Origin: Verrucomicrobiota bacterium
GTDB lineage: Bacteria > Verrucomicrobiota > Verrucomicrobiia > Limisphaerales > BJHT01
Reading direction: 5' to 3'
Assembly (NCBI GenBank): GCA_014193395.1
Contig: BJHT01000014.1
Location: 1-50,640, forward strand
DNA length: 50,640 nucleotides
Within the stretch, counting starts at the first letter, position 1. Each line of letters starts with the position of its first letter. The notes under the pieces were generated by a model. It searched no databases and was not told the origin of the DNA. It saw nothing but the letters and a program-made list of their open reading frames with translations. This document shows positions 16,564 through 24,674 of this stretch, one piece after another. Position numbers and translations under genes: made by a program.

Positions 16564-17739
16564 TTACACCGTGATCCATTTCCGCGCGGTGCTGCTCTTC
16601 AGGACGGCTTCGCAGAGTTTGACCTCGTAGTGTCCGTCGGCGGCGGTGGCGAAGAGGATGGGTGTCTTCCGACCGCTGGCGATGTGTTGATAGATGGCGC
16701 GGTAGTGCATTTTGTGACTGTCAGGAAAGCCTTCGGGATGGCCACCGGGGTTGTCAGTGAAGTCGGCGATGTCCTCACTGAATCCGGCGGTGCCGCGCTG
16801 GAGTATCTGGTTCGGCTGGTCGCGGCGGCCGACGATGATTTCGTTGGGCTGCTGGAAATCCCAGCGCACGCTTCCTTCGGTGCCGTAGATGCCGACGGCA
16901 AGACTGCATTTCCAACCGGCGGCTACCTGAGAGATAGAGGCGTTGGCGTGGACGGCGTCGGCGTGGCCATGCGGGGCCTTGCCGAATTTGAGGAGAAGAC
17001 TGCCGAAATCCTCGGTGTCCACCGAGTAGGGAACCATGGTCTTGGGATCGACCTTGGCGAAGGTCTGGACTTCACCTTTCGGCCGGTAGCGGGTTTTGTG
17101 AAAAGTCTCCAAATGCGCGAAGACACTCTCGGCCTTCGCACCGAGGATGAACGAAACGGCATCGACCCAGTGCGTGCCGATGTCCCCGACGGCGCGGAGT
17201 TTGCCGCCTTCGCTGGCGAGCAGACGCCAGTTGTAGTCAGTGTCGTGCAGGAGCCAGTCTTGGAAGAAGTGACCTTGGACATGAATAATCCGGCCGAGGT
17301 CGCCGCGCTGAACCATCGCGCGCATCTGGACGACTGCGGGGAAAAAGCGGCACATGTAGTTCACGGCGAAGACCGGACTGCCCGGCCGGGCGACGGCCTT
17401 CACGACGTGCGCCGTCTCGCGCGAGGTCATGCCGAGGGGTTTCTCGCACACGACGTGTTTGCCCGCGGCGAGCGCGGCCAGCGCCTGCTCGACGTGGACT
17501 TTGTTGGGCGAGGTGATGTGGAGGACATCGACGTTGGGCGAGGCAAGGAGGGCGCGGTAGTCGTAGTCGCCGTAAACCTCGGGAATGCCCCATTGCGCCG
17601 CAGTGGCGGTGGCGGACTTGGTCGAACCGCAAATGGCCGTGACCTGAACGCCCAGACGTTTGAGCGCCTCGATGTGGACGGGGCCGATAAAGCCGGTGCC
17701 AATGACACCGGCGCGGAGGGTGTGGAGGGGGAGGTTCAT
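16564..17739 (-). CDS. Gfo/Idh/MocA family NAD(P)-dependent oxidoreductase (cytoplasmic)
   Basis: The protein has 391 aa. The N-terminal Rossmann fold has the nucleotide loop GVIGTGFIGPVH (11-22). The family motif EKP is at 99-101 (CEKPLGM). The Asp/His pair near the active site is D186 and H190 in GDIGTHWVDA. The C-terminal half is the alpha/beta substrate domain. There is no signal peptide, so it acts in the cytoplasm, unlike the Tat-exported relative at 27397-28854. The family oxidises or reduces sugars and related polyols; the exact sugar is unknown. It stands as a single gene with repeats on both sides. Confidence 0.92.
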   Translation of the reverse strand: MNLPLHTLRAGVIGTGFIGPVHIEALKRLGVQVTAICGSTKSATATAAQWGIPEVYGDYDYRALLASPNVDVLHITSPNKVHVEQALAALAAGKHVVCEKPLGMTSRETAHVVKAVARPGSPVFAVNYMCRFFPAVVQMRAMVQRGDLGRIIHVQGHFFQDWLLHDTDYNWRLLASEGGKLRAVGDIGTHWVDAVSFILGAKAESVFAHLETFHKTRYRPKGEVQTFAKVDPKTMVPYSVDTEDFGSLLLKFGKAPHGHADAVHANASISQVAAGWKCSLAVGIYGTEGSVRWDFQQPNEIIVGRRDQPNQILQRGTAGFSEDIADFTDNPGGHPEGFPDSHKMHYRAIYQHIASGRKTPILFATAADGHYEVKLCEAVLKSSTARKWITV

Positions 17740-17811
17740 GAGAGTGGGGTTGGTATTTTTGGCTAAGGATGGAGGGTGGTGTGGTTGAACGGTGACCGGA
17801 CAGTGGTCGGC

Positions 17812-18003
17812 TTTGGAGTGCGGTGACTTGTCACCGCTTTCGCAAGGCGACTTGTCGCCGTCGAACTACGGGAAGTGCAGGATTGCAATGGGGCGTCCAC
17901 GGCTCGCGCCAGCGGTGGCGTGCCCGCGAGTTCGCACGCGCGTGGAACTTCGACGGCGACAAGTCGCCTGCGCAAAAGCGGTGACGAGTCACCGCACTCC
18001 AAA
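17812..18003. repeat. Inverted repeat pair, 'ggagtgcggtgacttgtcac' type
   Basis: The left arm 17812-17865 (tttggagtgcggtgacttgt...) and right arm 17949-18003 (...gacgagtcaccgcactccaaa) are near-perfect reverse complements of about 54 bases. They are separated by about 83 bases. It fills most of the 300-bp gap between the oxidoreductase and the small gene at 18040. No gene is inside. Confidence 0.85.
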
Positions 18004-18039
18004 TCGCGGCGGCAACTCCGGTTCGGTTCGGGTACTTCT

Positions 18040-18423
18040 TCATTTGGTCGGAGGCCAGGTCCTTTTGAGGCACTCGTCGGACTTACCGTCGAATTGGCGG
18101 GCCGCGTATCGCTTGGCAAACTCATTGATTGATCCAGGCGGCTCGTCACCGAGAACCCCGGCCATGTGATTGCAAAAATGGTAGGTGCTGTAGAGCCAAC
18201 GCCCGTCAGAACAGTGTCCAAGAAATAGATGTGCGATCAACCCGTTGTTAAGGCCGTGCCGAGATGCATAGATGATATGTTCACCGTTCGTCATCCAGAG
18301 CACATGGTCTGCAATCCAGTCCCGATCGGGATCAGAGGTCTGCTCAGCTTTGAGTTTGGCTAGTTCCAGGCTGATCACTTCGTTAGTAGCCGTCATACCT
18401 GCGAGTTGCTCGAGGGTTGGCAC
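18040..18423 (-). CDS. Hypothetical protein with uncertain start, perhaps truncated
   Basis: The best start is a GTG at 18423 giving 127 aa (MPTLEQLAGMTATNEVISLE...). The same frame remains open about 19 codons upstream to a stop and carries plausible coding sequence (VWHDEYELNRDRVKWK) without any ATG. The gene may therefore use a rare start or may have lost its 5' end. The middle segment has aromatic and His residues (WLYSTYHFCNHMAG) and the C-terminus is charged. I recognise no family. Its low Ala/Pro content and lower GC than neighbours suggest possible transfer. Confidence 0.45.
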   Translation of the reverse strand: MPTLEQLAGMTATNEVISLELAKLKAEQTSDPDRDWIADHVLWMTNGEHIIYASRHGLNNGLIAHLFLGHCSDGRWLYSTYHFCNHMAGVLGDEPPGSINEFAKRYAARQFDGKSDECLKRTWPPTK

Positions 18424-18531
18424 CTTCCACTTAACTCGGTCGCGGTTAAGTTCGTATTCATCATGCCAAACGCGGCCTCATTCTGGTGGAACCAAGGTCG
18501 TCGGGAAACTGCGGTCAGTCTGCCCACGCCC

Positions 18532-19707
18532 TTACTTCCCCGTCTCATTCCAAAGTATCCGCAGGTTCTTGGTCTGGCGGCCGGCGAGAATGAGGTCGGG
18601 TTTGCCGTCGCCGTTGAGGTCGGCGGCTTTGAGGTCTTCGATGGCGACTTCGGCACCGGAAAGTTCGGAGGTGCGCCATTTGGTGCCGTCGGCGTCGAGC
18701 GGGGTGAAGAGCCTCACGCCGGGGACGCCTTTGGGATTCATGCCGCGCCAACCGATGATGACCTGGTCGCTGCCGATGCCGAGGACGTCGCTGACGGCGA
18801 CGGCGTGGCCGTCTTTGAGGGTGTCATCGAGGACCTGGCGGGGCCAGAGGGCTTTGCCTTTGGCGGGCTGGCGGTAGAAGGCGGCGGTGGTGCCGTGCAT
18901 CGGCTCGATGGTCGCGATGAAGCGGTTGCCGCCGGGGAGTTTGCCGTCGCGCACCTCGCCGGTGAGCTGGTCGGTGAACTGGCGCTTCTTCCATTCACCA
19001 GTGCTGCGGCCGAAGAACCAGACGCCTTCCTTGCCGCCGATGAGCAGTTCGTGCTCGGGATCGTTGTCCCAGTTGATCGGCTGGAAATTGTGCGCGAGGT
19101 GCATGAAGTCACTCACGACGGAGGTCTGCCATTCGGCCTTGGGATCGGCGGGCATGGAGTAGGCAAGGACGCGGCCGCCCACGCCTTCGCCGCCTTTGTT
19201 GCCCTTGCCGTGAAGGGGCTTGACGATGAGTTCCCATTTGCCGGCGGGGTTTTTCACCCAGTGCATGCGGTGGACGGTCGGCTCGTGGTGGAGTTTGACA
19301 GGCGTCCATTTCTGGGTCCGGTCGGCGGGCGGGATAAGATAGAAGACCGCGCCGCTGTTGACGGTGTCGCCGGGATTCCAACCGGCACCGACGGCAATTT
19401 CGCATTTGCCATCGCCATCAATGTCCTGCGCGGCAACGCAGACGTTGTCCTGCGGGGTGAGGTTCTCGGCGATGACGTGCTTTTTCCAATCGGGGTTGTG
19501 ATACCACTGCACGGTCTTTTGATCGGCGAGGATGATGTCGGGCTTGCCGTCGCCATCGACGTCCGCAATGGCGATGCCGTAGCCGATGCTGACCGCGGTG
19601 TCGATGTCCTGGGCGCGGAACTTGGGCTGCGGCGGATCGGCGGCGAGGCCCGTGAGAGCGGTGGCGAGGGTGGTGGTGAGCAGGCAGGTGAGCAGTGATG
19701 TTTTCAT
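18532..19707 (-). CDS. Secreted FG-GAP/VCBS repeat protein
   Basis: The protein has 391 aa from the ATG at 19707, which gives a signal peptide (MKTSLLTCLLTTTLATALTG); an upstream in-frame ATG would spoil it. Ca-binding-type loops are visible: DVDGDGKPDIILA, DIDGDGKCEIAVG and DLNGDGKPDLILA. More degenerate repeats occur between them, as expected for a seven-bladed FG-GAP beta-propeller. Such proteins are exported and abundant in Verrucomicrobiota and Planctomycetes. Their ligand is generally unknown; a carbohydrate or protein-binding role is only inference. Confidence 0.85.
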   Translation of the reverse strand: MKTSLLTCLLTTTLATALTGLAADPPQPKFRAQDIDTAVSIGYGIAIADVDGDGKPDIILADQKTVQWYHNPDWKKHVIAENLTPQDNVCVAAQDIDGDGKCEIAVGAGWNPGDTVNSGAVFYLIPPADRTQKWTPVKLHHEPTVHRMHWVKNPAGKWELIVKPLHGKGNKGGEGVGGRVLAYSMPADPKAEWQTSVVSDFMHLAHNFQPINWDNDPEHELLIGGKEGVWFFGRSTGEWKKRQFTDQLTGEVRDGKLPGGNRFIATIEPMHGTTAAFYRQPAKGKALWPRQVLDDTLKDGHAVAVSDVLGIGSDQVIIGWRGMNPKGVPGVRLFTPLDADGTKWRTSELSGAEVAIEDLKAADLNGDGKPDLILAGRQTKNLRILWNETGK

Positions 19708-19747
19708 AGGTGAGTGGGCGGAGAGTAGCGGGGGGAGGCGGGGGAGG

Positions 19748-19957
19748 AAGTTCAAAGTTCAAAGTTCAAGGTTCCAAGCGCGTGGGAACGACCACGAGCC
19801 AAGGCCGATGTCGGCACTGGAGGTTTTGCGGAGGGTCGCAGAAATCGGCTCTCTGGGGCTGTCCGACCGAGTAGCTCGACGTTCAGCGGCGAGCCGCAGA
19901 CTTGGTGCTTGAACCTTGGTGCTTCCCTTGAGCTTTGAGCTTTATCCTTGGAACTTC
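19748..19957. repeat. Repeat region with 'aagttcaaag' and 'gagctttgag' arms
   Basis: An aagttcaaagttcaaagttc tract (from 19748) faces a ccttggtgcttcccttgagc tract (19914-19943). The second tract is the reverse complement of a block at 24564-24593, differing at one base. This fills most of the 327-bp gap between the FG-GAP gene and the amidohydrolase gene; no coding sequence is seen. Confidence 0.65.
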
Positions 19958-20034
19958 TCCCTTCGCTCCATTTCGCGTGCTGGTGAGATTCCACCGGCTC
20001 CGAAGGGGAGGTTTCGGTGGATTGCGCGGCGGGG

Positions 20035-20880
20035 TCATCGTTTCAAACCGAGCAGCGCAAGCGTGTCGCGCTGGATCATGGCTTCGATTTGGCTTGGGTC
20101 GAGGCGCGGGAGTTTGGTGCCTTCGAGCATGTCGTTGAGGGAACGGAGGCCGGCGAGGGTCGCGTTGACAGTGGTGAAGGGATAGTCGGTGCCTAAGAGT
20201 AGCTTGGGCCAGACGCCGTATTCCTGCGCGAGCATGAGGCTGTGGTAGAGCTGGAAGGGGCGGTAGTGCAGGGCGCTAATGTCGGCGAAGACGTTCTCGT
20301 GTTTGCGGATGACGGCGAGGCATTCGCCTTCGTAGGGATGGCCAAGGTGGGCGAGGATGATTTTTACGCCGGGGAATTTCACAGCGACGGGTTCGATAAG
20401 CCGCGGGAGCGTGAAGGCGAGCGGCGCTTGGGCGATGAAGGTGGTGCCGGCGTGGAGCAGCACGGGCAGCATGTATTTCTCGGCGTAGCGCCAGAGCGGA
20501 TCGAGGCGCGGGTCATCGGGGCTGAAGCCCGCGTACATTGGGAGGAGTTTGACGCCACGGAGGCCGAGGGATTGGTGGCCGTCGCGGAGTTCGCCTTCCC
20601 AACCGTCTTGCGTCGGGTCCACCGAGAGGAAGCCGATGAGGCGCTCGGGCTGAGCGGCGACGTAGTCCGCGACGTGGCGGTCATCGACCCAGAGGCCGCT
20701 GAGACGGGCCTTGCCGCCGAAGACAATGGTGCGGGTATCGGGCGGGGCGGTGGCGGCGTAGTCCTCGTAGCGCACGCGCAGGTCCACGGGCTGGCCGCCG
20801 CGAGCACGCTGCGCTTGCCGGATGAAGTCAGCGCCGAAGTCTTCAGGGAAACGCCAGAAGTGGGAGTGGACATCGATCAT
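20035..20880 (-). CDS. Amidohydrolase family protein (amidohydrolase_2 / TIM-barrel metal hydrolase)
   Basis: The protein has 281 aa from the ATG at 20880. The N-terminal metal motif HSH is at residues 5-7 (MIDVHSHFW). The barrel strands include GVKLLPMYAG, a His in LLHAGTT, LAHLGHPYEGE, and the Asp of LLGTDYPF near the end. These are the expected metal and catalytic positions of the ACMSD/amidohydrolase_2 group, which act as hydrolases or decarboxylases. The upstream open stretch to 21090 is rejected, since it lacks conservation and a metal-binding start. The exact substrate is unknown. Confidence 0.88.
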   Translation of the reverse strand: MIDVHSHFWRFPEDFGADFIRQAQRARGGQPVDLRVRYEDYAATAPPDTRTIVFGGKARLSGLWVDDRHVADYVAAQPERLIGFLSVDPTQDGWEGELRDGHQSLGLRGVKLLPMYAGFSPDDPRLDPLWRYAEKYMLPVLLHAGTTFIAQAPLAFTLPRLIEPVAVKFPGVKIILAHLGHPYEGECLAVIRKHENVFADISALHYRPFQLYHSLMLAQEYGVWPKLLLGTDYPFTTVNATLAGLRSLNDMLEGTKLPRLDPSQIEAMIQRDTLALLGLKR

Positions 20881-21013
20881 GTGAGTAAGTGCCACGGGTG
20901 GACACGCCGGGGCGCGCGGGAATTCGCAGTGTTCCCCGTTTGGGGGCAAGACGCTGAAAACTCCGGTTGCCGCAGATTGACACTCAAAGGGCCAAGAGAT
21001 TACATGCTTGCGT

Positions 21014-21247
21014 ATGACACTGCTACAGACCCGGGTGGATGAAAAGACAGCGCGCAATTTCGCGCGCGCCGCGAAGGCGCGCGGACACACGCCCTACAGT
21101 TTCTTGCAGGAGTTGGTGAAAGACGCGGCCGACCGGCCGAAGCCGCGCACTTGGAAGAAGCATTTTGAGTGGCTGGACAGCTTGGGCATGAAGCCGGTGC
21201 CCTACGGCATCGTGGCCAAGCAGCGCGAGGAGGCCGGCGAGCGGTGA
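21014..21247 (+). CDS. Antitoxin-like protein of a VapBC-type pair
   Basis: The protein has 77 aa and begins MTLLQTRVDEKTARNFARAA, a ribbon-helix-helix-like start (short beta strand and two helices). A basic linker (KPRTWKKHFEWLDS) and a tail that could wrap the toxin follow. The TGA overlaps the GTG start of the PIN-domain gene (21244) by four bases, gtga. This tight coupling with the antitoxin first is the usual order of type II toxin-antitoxin operons. A TTG two codons upstream could also start it. Expected role: neutralise the RNase partner and repress the operon. Confidence 0.75.
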   Translation: MTLLQTRVDEKTARNFARAAKARGHTPYSFLQELVKDAADRPKPRTWKKHFEWLDSLGMKPVPYGIVAKQREEAGER

Positions 21248-21702
21248 ACTACGCCGACACAAGCTTCATCGCCGCGGCCTACGCGGTGGACACGAACACT
21301 CCCGAGGCCCGCCGCTACATGGTGGAAGCGGAGCCGCGTCTGCCCTTCACCTTCCTCCACTGGCCGGAAGTCGCCAAAGCTCTCTGGTCGAATCATCCCA
21401 CGTTGGCGGAGACCGTGTGGGACGAACTCAAAGGGGCGCTCGCCGACGGGCAGACGCTCTACCGCCCGAAGCTGGACGCCGATACTGTCGCCCAGCGCGC
21501 CGCGGGACTGATGCGCCACTACGCGCAACGCTGGCCCAAGCTTGGCGCGATTGACGTGATGCACGTGAGCGCCGCCGTCGAGCTTGGGGCCAAGACCTTC
21601 CTCTCCTTCGACTCACGCAGCTATCAGCGCGTGCTGGCCAGCACGCAGAATCTACAGGTCTGGCCGGTGCTCACGCGCGAGGAGGCGGCGCATCTGAAAT
21701 AG
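21244..21702 (+). CDS. PIN-domain ribonuclease toxin (VapC-like)
   Basis: The protein has 152 aa from GTG at 21244. PIN-domain acidic residues are visible: D5 in NYADTSFIAAAY, E42 in HWPEVAKALW, D104 in GAIDVMHVSAA and D123 in FLSFDSRSYQ. These would bind Mg for RNA cleavage. The predicted function is a VapC-type endoribonuclease toxin held inactive by the upstream protein. The alternative of an unrelated PIN RNase is unlikely given the overlapping antitoxin gene. The pair lies between metabolic genes and next to a methyltransferase-nuclease gene, in a small defence-like islet. Confidence 0.85.
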   Translation: MNYADTSFIAAAYAVDTNTPEARRYMVEAEPRLPFTFLHWPEVAKALWSNHPTLAETVWDELKGALADGQTLYRPKLDADTVAQRAAGLMRHYAQRWPKLGAIDVMHVSAAVELGAKTFLSFDSRSYQRVLASTQNLQVWPVLTREEAAHLK

Positions 21703-21919
21703 CGTTTGCGATGGCGGGGTGCTTACGGTGGGGACGCCGGAGCTCGCGGAGAAATCCTCCGGGAACTGCTCAGAGCGGGACGGGCCGCCGATGGTCGCGA
21801 TGCATGGATCACGAGTCCACGAAACCTTATGTAGGGATTCGCCTTGCTCCACCCTATCGCTACACCACTTCAGATAGTAGGGATGGAGACCTCGCTGGTC
21901 AGTGAGATAGAAGGTGGGC

Positions 21920-23593
21920 CTAAATGAGCGTGGCCTGTTTCGGACCAGTAGCTTCTCGTTGGGCCTTGGCGAAAGGATTGTCTTGGGGCGGTGAATCCAC
22001 CCGCTCGGTTCCATCAAGCAAGCCTTCCACAGTGAGGATTTGGATTTTTGGATAGTCCTTCGTGTGCCAGAGTTTCGAGGTATAGCGCCCAGCCGACACT
22101 GCTTCCTCACGCATCGGCTTGCTGGGCTTTTCCAAAGTGACAAGGATGCCCCCGGCTGCCTTCTGATTGTTCACGTCACCGAGCAGCGTGGAGATATCGT
22201 TGCGCTTCACGCCGCCACCTTTGACCTGCACGATGATTTTCTCGCGCTTCTCTTTGCTCTCGTAGAAGTAAAGCAGGCCGTCTACGCCGCGGTCCGCTCC
22301 CTTGCCATCGCCTTCCTTGAGCGGACGGGCGTCAATGAGTGAGAGCGCCCAGTGTTGGAATTGGAACTTGTCCAGCTCGGCCAAGCGTTGCGCGCTGCCG
22401 AAATCCGTGGGCTGCCCCATTTCTTCAAACCGCGCCTCCTTGCCGAAAGCATCATGGAGCCGCCGCTTGATTAGGTTCACGGCGAGGAAGGTGATGTCTA
22501 TGCCAATCCACTGTCGGCCCAGTTTTTGCGCGGCATGGGTGGTGGTGCCGCAGCCGCAGAACGGGTCGAGGACGAGATCACCCGGATTGGAACTTACGCT
22601 GATGATACGTTCGAGCAGGGCCACGGGTTTCTGGGTTGGGTAGCCGAGCGCCTCGTTCCCGGCCACTTGGGGAATGTCGTCCCAGTTGTTCGTGACAGTC
22701 CTGCCCTGCGAGTCTTCGAGGTAGAGTTTGTACTGCGGGACCGCACCGGGTTTCAACTGCACGACCAGCCCGTCTTTGTGGGCCTGCTCCATGCGTTCTT
22801 TTGTCCAGCGCCAGACGCGGGTGATGCCAAGGAACTTGTAGGTCAGATTGGGTCGGTTGTCGTTGGGGTTGAGCAAGGGGAGCAGGCGATAGCGCCCGCG
22901 CTTATCGGAATACTTGTAAGCCTTGTCCACGTATTCCGGGTCATGCGCGCCGAATACCTTGTTGAAAACGCACGCATCGGTCTTGGAGTAACGAAGAATG
23001 ATGTCCCGGCAATTGGAGAAATTAGTCTTGCTCAAACTTTTCGGATTTGAACGAACCCATGAAATTTCGTTGCGGAAATGTTCGCCACCAAACAGGCCGT
23101 CGAGCAGCACTTTCAAATAGTGGCTGGCCGTGGGGTCGCAGTGGAGATAGAGACTGCCGGTGGGTTTAAGAACCCGGTGCAATTCCACCAAGCGCGGGGC
23201 CATCATGGCCAGATAAGCCATCAGCGGGGAGTTTTTGAGGGAGCTATGCAAGGCCTCCATCATTTCCGCCAGGGCTAGATTCGGACAGGTCTGGATGAAC
23301 TGATTATAGGTCTCGGCCGCATCCGCCCAACTCCAGGTATCGGTGAAGGCGTGGAATTGCGCCTGACTGGCTTCACCGGAAGCATCGCGAAAAAGGACGT
23401 TGTAGTCGGCATTCGAGTTGAACGGCGGGTCCAGATAAACCAGGTCCACGCTGGCGTCCGGGAAAACTTTCGTATCCCGTAGCCATTGGAGGTTGTCGCC
23501 GAAGAGAAGTTTGTTCACTGGCTTTACGTTTAGCGGCTCAGCATTGGTGGCGCGAGGAAGATTTGCTTGGTTCGCCGTCTGATGCGCGTCCAT
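21920..23593 (-). CDS. DNA amino-methyltransferase fused to a restriction endonuclease-like domain
   Basis: The protein has 557 aa. Motif IV DPPF is at 55-58 (LVYLDPPFNSNADYN). The AdoMet motif DPFCGCGT is at 343-350. This order with the target-recognition stretch in between is the beta class of N6-adenine/N4-cytosine methyltransferases. The last ~130 residues form a second domain. DRGVDGLLYF (D438) followed by IIVQVKGG (Q456, K458) matches the D-(E/Q)xK core of Mrr-type PD-(D/E)XK nucleases. Modification and cleavage may therefore reside in one chain. The start at 23593 lies 6 bases after the aldolase-family gene on the same strand, so the two may be co-transcribed. Recognition sequence unknown. 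Confidence 0.88.
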   Translation of the reverse strand: MDAHQTANQANLPRATNAEPLNVKPVNKLLFGDNLQWLRDTKVFPDASVDLVYLDPPFNSNADYNVLFRDASGEASQAQFHAFTDTWSWADAAETYNQFIQTCPNLALAEMMEALHSSLKNSPLMAYLAMMAPRLVELHRVLKPTGSLYLHCDPTASHYLKVLLDGLFGGEHFRNEISWVRSNPKSLSKTNFSNCRDIILRYSKTDACVFNKVFGAHDPEYVDKAYKYSDKRGRYRLLPLLNPNDNRPNLTYKFLGITRVWRWTKERMEQAHKDGLVVQLKPGAVPQYKLYLEDSQGRTVTNNWDDIPQVAGNEALGYPTQKPVALLERIISVSSNPGDLVLDPFCGCGTTTHAAQKLGRQWIGIDITFLAVNLIKRRLHDAFGKEARFEEMGQPTDFGSAQRLAELDKFQFQHWALSLIDARPLKEGDGKGADRGVDGLLYFYESKEKREKIIVQVKGGGVKRNDISTLLGDVNNQKAAGGILVTLEKPSKPMREEAVSAGRYTSKLWHTKDYPKIQILTVEGLLDGTERVDSPPQDNPFAKAQREATGPKQATLI

Positions 23594-23599
23594 TCGTTG

Positions 23600-24511
23600 T
23601 CAACCTGCCGCCTCAATCATCCGATCAAACAACCGCTCCACTTCGCGCGTAGTCTCTTCATCCAATCGGAAGCCGACGGGGCCACGGACGAGGGTGTTTG
23701 GGAAAACTCCCTGGCGCACGAGCAGGTGTTTCTCGACGGCGAGGAAGGCGTCGAGGCTGTTCTGCATCGAGATGAGCGCGGCGAGCGGGCCGTGGATGCG
23801 GTCGGCTCGCGCGGTGTCGCCGGCTGCGAGCGCGCGCCAGAGCGGGACGAGGCCGCGGATGAGGTCCGCGCCGGGCATGGTGCCGACGATGCCGCGACGG
23901 AAGGAATCGACGAGCGCGATGCCGCCGGTGCCCTCGAAGACGCGGGCGCGGCCACCGGTGGCGTCGCGCAGTTCGCTGAGCTTGGGGCCGATGGGCGTGG
24001 CCTCGGGCTTGAATTGCACGCGCTCGGGTCCGAACTCAGCGAGCAGCCGCGCCTGCATGGCGATGGGCATGGGCTTGCCCACATAGCCGCTCGCATCCTG
24101 CACAATGACGGGGATGCGGATGGCCTCGATGATGCGCCGGTAATAAGTCAGCAACTCGCTTTCACCGATGCCGACCGACACCGGTGGAATGGCCATCACC
24201 GCGTGCGCGCCGGCGGCTTCCGCGTGGCGGGCGTAACGCTCGGCGACCTTGCTCGATTCCGCGCCGACGCTGATGACGACCACGCCGCGGGCGCGGCCGA
24301 ACTCGCAGGCGCGCGCGGCAAGTTCCTCCCGCTCCTCGCTCGCAAGTCGCAGTGTCTCGGAAACCATCGCCATGACAATGCCATCCGCCCCGCAGTCATA
24401 GAGCCATTCGATCTCCCGGCGCAGCGTGGGGAAGTCGATGGTCTCGTCGGGGAGATAGGGAGTTTGGAAAACGGGTAGGACGCCGCGGAGGGAGTGAGTT
24501 GGATTGTTCAT
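23600..24511 (-). CDS. DapA/NanA-family aldolase (dihydrodipicolinate synthase family)
   Basis: The protein has 303 aa with a TIM barrel from GVLPVFQTPYLPD onward. The Schiff-base Lys168 is in RVQFKPEA, a Tyr at 143 is in QDASGYVG, and the GxxE-type segment reads VMAMVSET. The family includes DHDP synthase, N-acetylneuraminate lyase and sugar-acid dehydratases. The typical NanA and DapA signatures are not clear enough to choose. The divergent gene next to it (24675-25892) is a sialidase, which makes an amino-sugar or sugar-acid role attractive but unproven. It is probably cytoplasmic: no signal peptide is seen. Confidence 0.85.
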   Translation of the reverse strand: MNNPTHSLRGVLPVFQTPYLPDETIDFPTLRREIEWLYDCGADGIVMAMVSETLRLASEEREELAARACEFGRARGVVVISVGAESSKVAERYARHAEAAGAHAVMAIPPVSVGIGESELLTYYRRIIEAIRIPVIVQDASGYVGKPMPIAMQARLLAEFGPERVQFKPEATPIGPKLSELRDATGGRARVFEGTGGIALVDSFRRGIVGTMPGADLIRGLVPLWRALAAGDTARADRIHGPLAALISMQNSLDAFLAVEKHLLVRQGVFPNTLVRGPVGFRLDEETTREVERLFDRMIEAAG

Positions 24512-24549
24512 TAGTGTGCGAATGGTTTAGCCGAACGTGGCGGAGGAAG

Positions 24550-24593
24550 AAAGCTCAAAGCTCAAAGTTCAAAGCTCAAGGGAAGCACCAAGG
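24550..24593. repeat. 'aaagctcaaagctcaaag' tract, second site
   Basis: This tandem-like tract ends caagggaagcaccaagg. Its last 30 bases are the reverse complement, with one difference, of 19914-19943. It lies between the divergent aldolase and sialidase genes. Confidence 0.65.
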
Positions 24594-24674
24594 AGCAAGC
24601 GGAGCCGTAAGGTTTTCACGGCATTGGGAAAAAATAGCTTCAACAACCTCCCCTCGCTGCCTATGCTCCCGGCC

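Noticed and set aside
16555..17766. A 403-codon plus-strand frame opposite the cytoplasmic oxidoreductase
   Set aside because: Same reasoning: the minus strand has all family motifs.
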